Positions 6,254 to 13,712 of a DNA stretch of 64,000 nt are shown piece after piece. The stretch spans positions 2,042,655 through 2,106,654 of the forward strand of contig NZ_KB889967.1 in the NCBI RefSeq assembly GCF_000372885.1, in the 5' to 3' direction. The DNA is from Methyloversatilis thermotolerans. Its GTDB lineage: Bacteria; Pseudomonadota; Gammaproteobacteria; Burkholderiales; Rhodocyclaceae. Under the pieces are notes generated by a model, which ran no database searches, was not told the origin of the DNA, and worked only from the letters and a program-made list of their open reading frames with translations. The position numbers and the translations under genes were made by a program. Position 1 is the first letter of the stretch. Each line of letters opens with the position of its first letter.

Positions 6254-8254
6254 TCAGTACCAGTAGCTCGTGAGGATGTGGAAGCCGAGCAGCACCGGCA
6301 GCGGCCACAGCAGGAGGATGTGTGCCCAGGTCGCCAAGCGCCTCCAGGCGCGCAGCGGATGCGCGCGCTCGTGACTGCGCGCGATGCCCATGCTGGCCAG
6401 GGTGCCGGCGACCGCAGCGCCCGCCATGGACATCGACAGCCACAGGTTCAGGTTGCTGCCCATGCGCCCGCCGCTATGCACCACGAGCGCGACGAGCACG
6501 GCCACGCCGAATACGATGTGGATGGCGCGCCAGATGCTGTAGTCGCCGAGACGCCTGAGCACGGGAAGTCGCTTGCGCAGCCCGAGCACCGCGAGCACGA
6601 CGGCCATGCCCAGCAGCGTGAAGCCGCTCACCTGCTTGTAGAAGCTGTCGCGCCACAGGCGGTCCCAGTGCACGGTGAGCTGCGCCGTGTCCGGATACGG
6701 TACGTCGAGCGGCAGCCAGACGAGCAGGGCCAGAATCAGGGCGACGAAACCGCCGCCCCACAGCACGCGCGCATCGCGCTCCGGTTCGAGCGCGGCGCTG
6801 CCGCCCAGCAGTTCTGCCAGTTGCGGCTTGCAGGACCCGCACACCGTCGATGCACCGGTACAGGCGGCAAGTTCGCCGACCGACCTGCAGCCTCCGGCCA
6901 CCGCCCGATCGAGCTGACCGCGGGTGACGCCGGTGCAGTTGCACACCACGGCGACCGGCGGCCAGTTCAGAACGCTGTCCGCACCGTCGTCAGACCACAG
7001 ATGGCCATCGCGGCGGAAGCGCCACAGTTGCCAGGGCCAGATGCGGCGCTGCGCACCGACCGCCTCCTGCACGCGTCGCGCCTGCGGCCAGGGTCCGACA
7101 CCCAGCGCGCCGACGAGGCGACCGCGCCTCGTCACCAGCGTCCGCGCGCTGTTGCCATCGCCGGCGCGGTAACGCACCTGGCGACTGAAGTCGCGCGGGT
7201 CCGCCGCCACCGTTCCGACGCTCATCACCGGTATGCCGAGCACCTTGAGCCGTGTCGTAGACACACTGCCGGTGTAGCGGGCGTCACCGCCGGCGATCAC
7301 GTGCGCGGCTACCGCGGCCTGTTCGTAACCGGGCGCCACCAGTCCGTACACGATGCCGCGGTGCTCCGCGCATTCACCCACCGCGAACACGTTCGGATCG
7401 GACGTGCGCAGCGCATCGTCGACCCGGATGCCGCGCCCGACCGCGATACCGGCGCTGCGCGCAAGTTCGATATGCGGCACGATGCCGGTCGCCAGTACCA
7501 CGGTGTCGCAGTCGATGCGCTCGCCGCCGAGCAGACGTACCCCGCTCACCCGGCTGTCGCCGCAGATTTCCATTACCGGATCGTTCAGCTTCACGCGGAT
7601 GCCGGCGCGCTCGACGTGTTGGCGCAGCACCCCCGCAGCAGCCGCATCGAGCTGCCGCGACATGAGCACTTCAGCGTGATCGATCAAGGTGACGTCGGTA
7701 TTCAGCCGACGCATGGCGCGCGCGGTTTCGATGCCGAGCAGACCACCCCCCAGCACCACCGTGTGACGACTGCGCACCTGTCGCGCGAACAGGCTCTGCG
7801 CGTCACCGAAATCGCGGAAGGTAAATACGCCCGGCAACTTCATGCCCGGCGTGTCGGGCACCCGTGGACGGGAACCGGTCGCCAGGACGAGCCGGTCGTA
7901 GGACTGCTCGGCGCCGGTCGAGTCGGTCACCGTGCGCGCCGCCCTGTCGATCGCCACAATGCGCCGGCCCAGACGCAACTCGCACAGTTCCGGCGGTGGC
8001 AGCACGACCTCGGTCGACAGCGCGTCGTAGCCGATCTCTCCTGCCAGCCAGGACGACAGCTTCACGCGATTGTAGGGCGCATGCAGCTCGTCGCCGTACA
8101 CCACGACGCGACACGATGGATCGCGCGCGCACAGCTCATGCGCCATGCGCAGTCCGACCGGTCCGCAGCCGACCACCACCCGTAGCCGCGCACCGGATCG
8201 CGTACAGGAGACTACGTCCGTCGCCATGTCATCCGCAGGCATGGGGCCGTTCAT
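6254..8254 (-). CDS. NirB-like FAD/[2Fe-2S] oxidoreductase fused to diheme cytochrome b domain
   Basis: 666-residue fusion. Residues about 20-320 form an NAD(P)/FAD pyridine nucleotide-disulphide oxidoreductase domain (VVVGCGPVGLRMA, ATGSRPRVP, VVLGGGLLGIETA, NVFAVGECAEHRG) like the front half of assimilatory nitrite reductase NirB. A BFD-like [2Fe-2S] domain follows with Cys438, Cys440, Cys472 and Cys475. The siroheme nitrite-reductase domain of NirB is missing. Residues about 499-666 instead form five hydrophobic helices. Two of them carry His579/His593 and His645/His659, each pair 14 residues apart, the H-x13-H spacing of diheme b-type cytochromes. The likely role is transfer of electrons from cytoplasmic NAD(P)H across the membrane to the multihaem cytochrome encoded 2 bases downstream. 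The ATG at 8254 follows the nrtD gene by about 120 bases. Confidence 0.85.
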   Translation of the reverse strand: MNGPMPADDMATDVVSCTRSGARLRVVVGCGPVGLRMAHELCARDPSCRVVVYGDELHAPYNRVKLSSWLAGEIGYDALSTEVVLPPPELCELRLGRRIVAIDRAARTVTDSTGAEQSYDRLVLATGSRPRVPDTPGMKLPGVFTFRDFGDAQSLFARQVRSRHTVVLGGGLLGIETARAMRRLNTDVTLIDHAEVLMSRQLDAAAAGVLRQHVERAGIRVKLNDPVMEICGDSRVSGVRLLGGERIDCDTVVLATGIVPHIELARSAGIAVGRGIRVDDALRTSDPNVFAVGECAEHRGIVYGLVAPGYEQAAVAAHVIAGGDARYTGSVSTTRLKVLGIPVMSVGTVAADPRDFSRQVRYRAGDGNSARTLVTRRGRLVGALGVGPWPQARRVQEAVGAQRRIWPWQLWRFRRDGHLWSDDGADSVLNWPPVAVVCNCTGVTRGQLDRAVAGGCRSVGELAACTGASTVCGSCKPQLAELLGGSAALEPERDARVLWGGGFVALILALLVWLPLDVPYPDTAQLTVHWDRLWRDSFYKQVSGFTLLGMAVVLAVLGLRKRLPVLRRLGDYSIWRAIHIVFGVAVLVALVVHSGGRMGSNLNLWLSMSMAGAAVAGTLASMGIARSHERAHPLRAWRRLATWAHILLLWPLPVLLGFHILTSYWY

Positions 8255-8374
8255 CGCATGCCGCCCTCCGTGCTGAAGTCATCCATACGGGCCATCCAGA
8301 GCAGGCCCGCATTCCTTTGTCGGGACGAGCGCCGTCCCGCAGCGAACTGCGTAAGGCTCGCTACAGCGGACCGG

Positions 8375-9169
8375 TCAGGCCGCCTTGCGAACCTGCTTCT
8401 GGTAGAGGAACTCGAGCAGGGCTGCCCGGTATTCGACGAAATCCGTGTCGTGCGCGAGCGCCAGCCGGTCGCGCGGGCGCGCCAGCTTCACGTCGAGGAT
8501 TTCACCTATCGTGGCCGCCGGGCCATTGGTCATCATGACGATGCGGTCGGACAGCAGCACGGCTTCATCGACGTCGTGGGTCACCATCACCACGGTTGCG
8601 CCGGTCTTTTCCATGACGCCATTCAGTTCGTCCTGAAGGCTGGCGCGGGTCAGCGCATCGAGTGCGCCGAAGGGCTCGTCCATCAGCAGGATCTTCGGCT
8701 CCATCGCGAAGGCGCGGGCAATGCCCACCCGCTGCTTCATGCCGCCTGAAATCTCGTGCGGATACTTGTGCAGGGCGTGATCCATGTGGACCATTTCCAG
8801 CGCCGCCTCGGCGCGGGCACGCAGTTTCGGCTTGCCTTCCTTCTTGCCGAACACGCGTTCGACCGCGAGCAGTACGTTCTCAAGACAGGTGAGCCAGGGC
8901 AACAGCGAATGATTCTGGAATACGACTGCGCGCTCCGGCCCGGGCCCGGCGATTTCGCGACCGTCGCAGATCAGGTTGCCCGAGGTCGGCAGCGCGAGGC
9001 CGGCGATCAGGTTGAGCAGCGTCGACTTGCCGCAACCGGAATGGCCGATCAGCGTCACGAATTCGCCTTCCGATATCGACAGGTCGATGTCGCGCAGCGC
9101 AACGAACTTGCCCTTCTTGGTATCGAAGGTCATGCCGGCCTTGTCCACCTTGACCATGGTCTTGTTCAT
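8375..9169 (-). CDS. nrtD: nitrate ABC transporter ATP-binding protein
   Basis: 264-residue ABC ATPase with Walker A (GHSGCGKST), Q-loop (VVFQNHSLLPW), signature (EISGGMKQRVGIARA), Walker B (ILLMDEPFGALD) and H-loop (VMVTHDVDEA). It has no C-terminal NrtA-like domain, so it is of the single-domain NrtD type rather than NrtC. It powers uptake with NrtB and NrtA encoded just upstream. The ATG at 9169 was chosen although the frame stays open for a further 1 kb, because the ATPase fold begins here and the extension is the shadow of nrtB. The family also includes sulphonate and cyanate transporters; nitrate is inferred from the whole locus. Confidence 0.9.
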   Translation of the reverse strand: MNKTMVKVDKAGMTFDTKKGKFVALRDIDLSISEGEFVTLIGHSGCGKSTLLNLIAGLALPTSGNLICDGREIAGPGPERAVVFQNHSLLPWLTCLENVLLAVERVFGKKEGKPKLRARAEAALEMVHMDHALHKYPHEISGGMKQRVGIARAFAMEPKILLMDEPFGALDALTRASLQDELNGVMEKTGATVVMVTHDVDEAVLLSDRIVMMTNGPAATIGEILDVKLARPRDRLALAHDTDFVEYRAALLEFLYQKQVRKAA

Positions 9170-9225
9170 GAATCTCTCCCTCGCGCACCGGTGCATTGCA
9201 CCGGTCGCATCAATCCGACGTGGAA

Positions 9226-10134
9226 TCAGCTGTTGCCGTACGAGAAGCGGCGTGCCAGCAGAAGCAGTGCCTGTTCGAGCAGCAGGCCGACGATGCCGAT
9301 GACGAAGATGGCGATGATGATGTGTTCCACCTTCAGGTTGTTCCACTCGTCCCACACCCAGAAGCCGATGCCCACGCCGCCGGTCAGCATTTCCGCCGCG
9401 ACGATGACCAGCCAGGCGGTGCCGATGGACAGCCGGATGCCGGTGAGCATGTAGGGCAGCACCGAAGGAAACAGGATCCTGGTGACGATCTTCCACTCGT
9501 CGAGGTCGAGCACGCGGGCCACGTTCATGTAGTCCTGCGGCACGCGCTGCACGCCGACCGCGGTGTTGATGATCATCGGCCAGATCGAGCAGATGAAGAT
9601 GGTCCACGTCGCCGCCGGATCCGCCTGCTTGAACACCAGCAGACCGATGGGCAGCCAGGCCAGCGGGCTGACCGGGCGCAGCAACGAAATGATGGGTTCG
9701 AACATGCGGTTCATGAAGGCGAAGCGGCCGATCACGAAACCGAGCGGAATGCCCACCAGGGCGGCAAAGCCGAAACCGATGCCGACGCGCTGCAGCGACG
9801 ACAGCACGTTCCAGCCTATGCCCATGTCGTTCGGTCCGTTGTTGTAGAACGGATCTGCGAACAGCACCTTGGCCGCCTCCCACACCGCCAGCGGCCCGGG
9901 AATGCTGCCGCCTTCGGCCGCCAGCAAGGCCCACACGGCAAGCAGCAGACAGATGCCGACGAGCGGCGGGAATACGCTCTTGAACACGGTGAGCATCACC
10001 GACGACAGGACGATGCCGCCGGAACGGGATGGTTCCGCGGGAGCGGATATCTTCCTGGCCACTGCGGGCGTGGCGGGAACTGGCTTGGACGTCATGGTCA
10101 TGATCTTGTCCGAGGTAATGCTTGCTGCATTCAT
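9226..10134 (-). CDS. nrtB: nitrate ABC transporter permease
   Basis: 302-residue integral membrane permease of the NrtB/SsuC family. A cytoplasmic N-terminus is followed by about six membrane helices and the EAA-type loop for ATPase contact (NVARVLDLDEWKIVTRILFPS). The ATG at 10134 has a clear AAAGGAG ribosome-binding site. It lies between nrtA (53 bases upstream) and nrtD (56 bases downstream), as in standard nrt operons. Confidence 0.92.
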   Translation of the reverse strand: MNAASITSDKIMTMTSKPVPATPAVARKISAPAEPSRSGGIVLSSVMLTVFKSVFPPLVGICLLLAVWALLAAEGGSIPGPLAVWEAAKVLFADPFYNNGPNDMGIGWNVLSSLQRVGIGFGFAALVGIPLGFVIGRFAFMNRMFEPIISLLRPVSPLAWLPIGLLVFKQADPAATWTIFICSIWPMIINTAVGVQRVPQDYMNVARVLDLDEWKIVTRILFPSVLPYMLTGIRLSIGTAWLVIVAAEMLTGGVGIGFWVWDEWNNLKVEHIIIAIFVIGIVGLLLEQALLLLARRFSYGNS

Positions 10135-10187
10135 GTGGAGCTCCTTTCAGTGCGATCGGACGCAGCACGCGGCCGCGTCCCGGACCT

Positions 10188-11477
10188 TCACGCGACGGAA
10201 ATCCTGAAGCTTGCCGCGTACTTCTTCGGGTCCTTGCCGTCCCACACCGATCCGTCCATCAGCGTGGACGTGCGCAGTTCGCTCTTCGGCAATGCGACGC
10301 CGACCGCAGCGGCCGCCTGCTTGTACACGTCGATGCGGTTGATCGCCCGCGCGACCGCCAGGTAGTCCACGTCGCCCTTGAGCAGCCCCCAGCGGCGATG
10401 CTGGGTGAGGAACCACATGCCATCCGACAGGTAGGGGAAGTTCACCGCGCCGTCGTTGAAGAACTTCATGTAGTTCTTGTCGTCCCAGGTCTTGCCCAGA
10501 CCGTTCTCGTAGCGGCCCAGCATGCGGCCGAGAATCACGTCCATGTCGGTATTGATATAGGACTTGGCGGCCACCGTTTCGGCCGTCTTGCGGCGATTGG
10601 CCAGCGAGGCATCGATCCAGCGGCTCGCTTCCAGAACGGCGGCGGTCATGGCACGCGCGGTATTCGGATACTTCGCCACCCATTCGGCGGTGGTCCCCAG
10701 CACCTTCTCCGGATGATCGACCCAAACGTCCTGCGAGGACGCCACCGAAAAGCTCACCTTGTCGACGATGCCGCGCTGGTTCCACGGTTCACCGACGCAG
10801 AAGCCGTGCATGTTGCCGACCCGGCAGTTGGCGATCATCTGGGGCGGCGGCACCACGATGCTTTTCACATCGGTGAACGGATTGATGTCGTTTGCAGCCA
10901 GCCAGTAGTACAGCCACATGGCGTGGGTACCGGTGGGGAAGGTCTGCGCGAAGGTATAGGTACCGGCCGGGCTGGCCGCCACCACCTTCTTCAGCGACGC
11001 GCCGTCCACTGCGCCCTTCTCGCGCATCTGAGCGGAAAGAGATATGCCCTGGCCATTGTTGTTGATGGTCATCAGGTTGGCCATGTCCTTCTTCGGCCCG
11101 CCTATGCCGAGATGCACGCCGTAGATCAATCCGTACAGCACATGCGCGGCATCCAGCTCACCGTTGACCAGCTTGTCGCGCACCGCCGCCCACGAGGCTT
11201 CCTTCGACGGAATGATCTTGATGCCGTACTTCTCGTCGAACTTCTCGACTGCGGCCATCACCACGCTGGAACAATCGGTCAGAGGAATGAAGCCTATCCG
11301 CACTTCCTTCTTCTCGGGTGCGTCGGATCCCGCAGCCCAGGCGGCGCTGCGCACGCCAGGAGGTACCATGCTCATCAGCGATGCCCCCACACCCAGGGCC
11401 GCGCCCTGTCTGAGAAGGTTGCGACGCATCGCGTCAGGCTCGACGGCGTCGACAGTCGGCTTCGTATGCTCGGACAT
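10188..11477 (-). CDS. nrtA: nitrate-binding protein of ABC transporter (Tat-type leader)
   Basis: 429-residue periplasmic binding protein of the NrtA/CmpA family. The leader carries a twin-arginine pair (residues 18-19, MRRNLLRQGAALGVGASL) before a hydrophobic stretch and an AWAAG cleavage region, so Tat export is likely. The mature part begins with VRIGFIPLTDCSSVVMA, a family landmark, and includes DLKKV-like and WNQRGIVDK regions of NrtA proteins. The ATG at 11477 has GGAG upstream. The open extension to 11771 overlaps a terminator and promoter and is not coding. It is the first transport gene of the nitrate locus. Confidence 0.92.
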   Translation of the reverse strand: MSEHTKPTVDAVEPDAMRRNLLRQGAALGVGASLMSMVPPGVRSAAWAAGSDAPEKKEVRIGFIPLTDCSSVVMAAVEKFDEKYGIKIIPSKEASWAAVRDKLVNGELDAAHVLYGLIYGVHLGIGGPKKDMANLMTINNNGQGISLSAQMREKGAVDGASLKKVVAASPAGTYTFAQTFPTGTHAMWLYYWLAANDINPFTDVKSIVVPPPQMIANCRVGNMHGFCVGEPWNQRGIVDKVSFSVASSQDVWVDHPEKVLGTTAEWVAKYPNTARAMTAAVLEASRWIDASLANRRKTAETVAAKSYINTDMDVILGRMLGRYENGLGKTWDDKNYMKFFNDGAVNFPYLSDGMWFLTQHRRWGLLKGDVDYLAVARAINRIDVYKQAAAAVGVALPKSELRTSTLMDGSVWDGKDPKKYAASFRISVA

Positions 11478-11515
11478 TGTGTTCTCCGAAATTTCATGAT
11501 CGGGGTTCCAGAATG

Positions 11516-11563
11516 AAAAAAGGGTGTCATCCGCGGCCGGAAGCCGGTCGGATGGACACCCTT
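11516..11563 (-). terminator. intrinsic terminator in the nrtA leader (attenuator)
   Basis: On the minus strand, a 12-13 bp stem (11549-11561 with 11522-11533, one bulge) with an inner CCGG/CCGG stem is followed by six T residues (11521-11516). It lies about 40 bases before the nrtA ATG and downstream of the predicted sigma-54 start. A full terminator inside the leader next to a gene for an ANTAR antiterminator fits NasT-type control. Confidence 0.8.
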
Positions 11564-11627
11564 GTCCCTTGAGGGAGGCTTCCCGCCTCACTGGCATCAA
11601 CGTCGTTGTTGCGCCTTGACCAAGGCT

Positions 11628-11645
11628 TAGCACAGCCCGTGCCAA
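11628..11645 (-). promoter_or_regulatory. sigma-54 -24/-12 promoter for nrtA
   Basis: The minus strand reads TTGGCACGGGCTGTGCTA. The invariant GG and GC are separated by exactly 10 bases and TTGGCACG matches the -24 consensus fully; GTGC replaces TTGC at -12. The predicted start is near 11618, upstream of the leader terminator. Confidence 0.75.
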
Positions 11646-11674
11646 GCGCACCCACACGCACTCAAGTCCTTTTT

Positions 11675-11687
11675 CATCAATGACTTG
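11675..11687. promoter_or_regulatory. IHF-like site between activator site and promoter
   Basis: The plus strand reads CATCAATGACTTG, matching WATCAA-N4-TTR at all positions except the first. Its place between the NtrC-like site and the -24/-12 element is the usual one for DNA bending at sigma-54 promoters. Confidence 0.4.
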
Positions 11688-11732
11688 ACGAGATGGTTCA
11701 CTGAAAGAACGGACCGGTGACCGGCCACGTCC

Positions 11733-11747
11733 GCACTCGCGCGGTGC
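11733..11747. promoter_or_regulatory. NtrC-like binding site
   Basis: GCAC-N7-GTGC (GCACTCGCGCGGTGC), the core of the NtrC consensus, centred about 120 bases upstream of the predicted sigma-54 start. Only one such site was found; enhancers often have two. Confidence 0.5.
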
Positions 11748-11878
11748 GAGTCGGGCCGTGCAGCGCACCAAGTCGACACAACAATATCGGGGAGGGCCCG
11801 GCGCAGCATGCGCGCAAATGCGTCTTCATGAGGAGGCCGGCCCGGCCCGGCACCGCGGCCGGATGCGCGACGCGATGC

Positions 11879-12460
11879 TCAGCCGAGCAGGCGGGCGGTG
11901 GCGATGAAATCCTCGGACACCGCCGCAATCGTCTTGCCGCGCTCCATCGCCAGCTTGCGCAGTGTGTGATAGGCCGCGTCCTCGTCAATGCCGCGCAATT
12001 TCATCAGGATGCCCTTGGCACGGTCGATCACGATGCGGTCGTTGAGCTTCTGACGCGCTTCGTCACGCGCCTTGCGCAGCTCCTGGTGCTCCTCGAAGCG
12101 GGCAATCGCGACGTCGATCACCGGCTTGAGTCGCTTGGCTTCCAGCCCGTCCACGACATAGGCCGACACGCCCGCCTTCATCGCGCGTCGTATCGTCTTG
12201 GTGTCGGCGTCATTGGAAAAGACCACGACCGGTCGCGGCATGGTGCGATCCATGACCGCCATGTTCTCCAGCGTGTCGCGCGACGGCGAATCGGTCTGGA
12301 TCAGGATGACATCCGGCTTGAGCTGCTCGACCTTGGTCTGCAGATCGTAGGCGCTGGACAGCACAGCCGCTACCTGATAGCCGGCACAGGCCAGACCGGC
12401 GCACATTTCTGCGGCACGTTTGCGCGATTCATCGACAACAATGACGGTCAGTACGGACAT
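11879..12460 (-). CDS. nasT: NasT-like ANTAR response regulator
   Basis: 193-residue regulator. The N-terminal receiver-like domain (MSVLTVIVVDES, DVILIQTDSPS) lacks the usual DxMMPG context. The C-terminal ANTAR RNA-binding domain (residues about 130-190, DRAKGILMKLRGIDEDAAYHTLRKLAM) is intact. NasT proteins bind leader RNA and prevent termination before nitrate-assimilation genes. It sits directly upstream of the nrtA leader, which contains a terminator. The ATG at 12460 is chosen over a TTG at 12499 because the receiver begins at once. The usual NasS nitrate sensor is not encoded beside it. Confidence 0.85.
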   Translation of the reverse strand: MSVLTVIVVDESRKRAAEMCAGLACAGYQVAAVLSSAYDLQTKVEQLKPDVILIQTDSPSRDTLENMAVMDRTMPRPVVVFSNDADTKTIRRAMKAGVSAYVVDGLEAKRLKPVIDVAIARFEEHQELRKARDEARQKLNDRIVIDRAKGILMKLRGIDEDAAYHTLRKLAMERGKTIAAVSEDFIATARLLG

Positions 12461-12536
12461 GAAGAGTGGGCAGGACAATTCCGGAGGCTCGTCACGCAAT
12501 CACCGTGCCATGACGCGCCAAGCGGCGGCGGCGGCC

Positions 12537-13649
12537 CTATCCGTCCAGATCTATGGTCATGAGCGACACGTCGTCGTGTGCGCATGCACCTTGCAGATGC
12601 ATGGAAAGAGCTTCGCGCACCGCATCGTGGCGTTGCGCACGGGATGTGCTGCCGAGCACCTGCTCCAGGCATGACCGCCCGAAGCACAGTCCATTCCTGG
12701 AGCGGGCCTCGAGCAGACCATCCGAACAGAGCACGAGCTGGGCGCCCGGTGGCCAGACGACGCGCGTCACCGGCAGCGATTGATGTCCCTCGTCAAGAAT
12801 GCCCAGCGGCAGGTTGGTGGAGGTAAAGCGCATCAGGACGCCGCCATCCTCATCGAGAAGCAGCGCCTCGGGCGTGCCACCCACCCATATCTCGCCTTCC
12901 CCCCTGCTCACGCGCAACAGCGTGGCGGCAACAAAACGCCCGACCGGAAGCGTAGACAGCAGATGCCGGTTCATTTCCGCAGCCATCAGCCCCAGCGGCA
13001 AGCCCTTGCGCGCCACACCGAAGAACACCTGCAGCACCGGCAGTGCGCTGATGGCGGCCGCCAGCCCATGGCCCGTGGCGTCGGCAAGCAGCGCATACAG
13101 CGCCCCATCGGGCGAGCGGGCAACCGCCACCACGTCGCCGGACAGGTTTGCCGTCGGAATGACCGTGTGGCGCACCCGCGCGTCCTCGTCCGCCTTGCCC
13201 TGCACATGCCGGTCGATCACGCGTCTGGCCAGTTCGAGCTCGGCCTCGTGTTCGGCGCGGAACTGGGACAGCCTCGCGTGCATGGACAACTGCCGTTCAC
13301 AGTTGCGCAGCTTCGCCGCCAGGATGGAGAAATTGATCGGCTTGGTGAGGTAATCGTCCGCCCCCGCCTCCAGCCCGGCAATCATGTCCCGGTCATCGCC
13401 ACGGGCGGACAGCAGGAGTATGGGCAGCAAGGTGTCGGCGGTGAGCTGCCTCAAGGCGCGTGTCGCTTCCAGCCCGTCCATGCCGGGCATCACGACATCC
13501 ATCAGCACGACATCCGGTCGCTCGGTCAGGAACACCTTCAGCGCCTCTGCGCCATCGGAGGCTTCCAGACTGTGATGACCGAGCCGACGGACCAGGGCAC
13601 TCACGGTGGCCCGACCGACCAGCGTGTCGTCGACCACCAGCACCGTCAT
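12537..13649 (-). CDS. response regulator with PP2C/SpoIIE phosphatase domain
   Basis: About 370 residues. A receiver domain (MTVLVVDDTLVGRA, DVVLMDVVMPGMDG, DDYLTKPI) and a coiled linker (about 125-165) are followed by a SpoIIE-type serine phosphatase domain (NLSGDVVAVARS, LLADATGHGLAAA, LVLCSDGLLEAR, AHDDVSLMTID) with its metal-binding Asp residues. Such proteins dephosphorylate anti-sigma-factor antagonists in partner-switch pathways. The ATG at 13649 has GAGAGG upstream; an ATG at 13709 is possible but lacks a site. The gene upstream encodes the matching kinase-type domain, so the pair probably forms one switch. No STAS antagonist gene is adjacent. Confidence 0.85.
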   Translation of the reverse strand: MTVLVVDDTLVGRATVSALVRRLGHHSLEASDGAEALKVFLTERPDVVLMDVVMPGMDGLEATRALRQLTADTLLPILLLSARGDDRDMIAGLEAGADDYLTKPINFSILAAKLRNCERQLSMHARLSQFRAEHEAELELARRVIDRHVQGKADEDARVRHTVIPTANLSGDVVAVARSPDGALYALLADATGHGLAAAISALPVLQVFFGVARKGLPLGLMAAEMNRHLLSTLPVGRFVAATLLRVSRGEGEIWVGGTPEALLLDEDGGVLMRFTSTNLPLGILDEGHQSLPVTRVVWPPGAQLVLCSDGLLEARSRNGLCFGRSCLEQVLGSTSRAQRHDAVREALSMHLQGACAHDDVSLMTIDLDG

Positions 13650-13712
13650 GGCTGCGCCCTCTCGCGTCAGCGCCGGGTTCGTCGTCCCGCGTCCGTCGGA
13701 TGGCATCATGGC

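Larger units (their letters stand above)
11478..11878 (-). other. nrtA leader and regulatory region
   Basis: 401 non-coding bases between the ANTAR regulator and nrtA. It contains, in the order of transcription, an NtrC-like palindrome (11733-11747), an IHF-like site (11675-11687), a sigma-54 element (11628-11645) and an intrinsic terminator (11516-11563) before the nrtA start. Confidence 0.7.

Noticed and set aside
6245-8185. Plus-strand open frame of 646 codons
   Set aside because: Antisense shadow of the FAD/cytochrome b fusion gene; His/Arg/Gln-rich with no domain.
6254-8254. Naming the fusion simply NirB nitrite reductase
   Set aside because: The siroheme/4Fe-4S reductase domain is absent and replaced by membrane helices.
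8375-10168. Minus-strand open frame joining nrtB and nrtD regions, read as one fusion protein
   Set aside because: The upstream part is out of frame with nrtB, which has its own full-length frame and ribosome-binding site; only the ATPase part from 9169 is real.
11565-11618. ANTAR dual-hexaloop RNA element in the nrtA leader
   Set aside because: Several short stems can be drawn, but none gives a clean six-base loop with A at 1 and G at 4, so no such feature was called.
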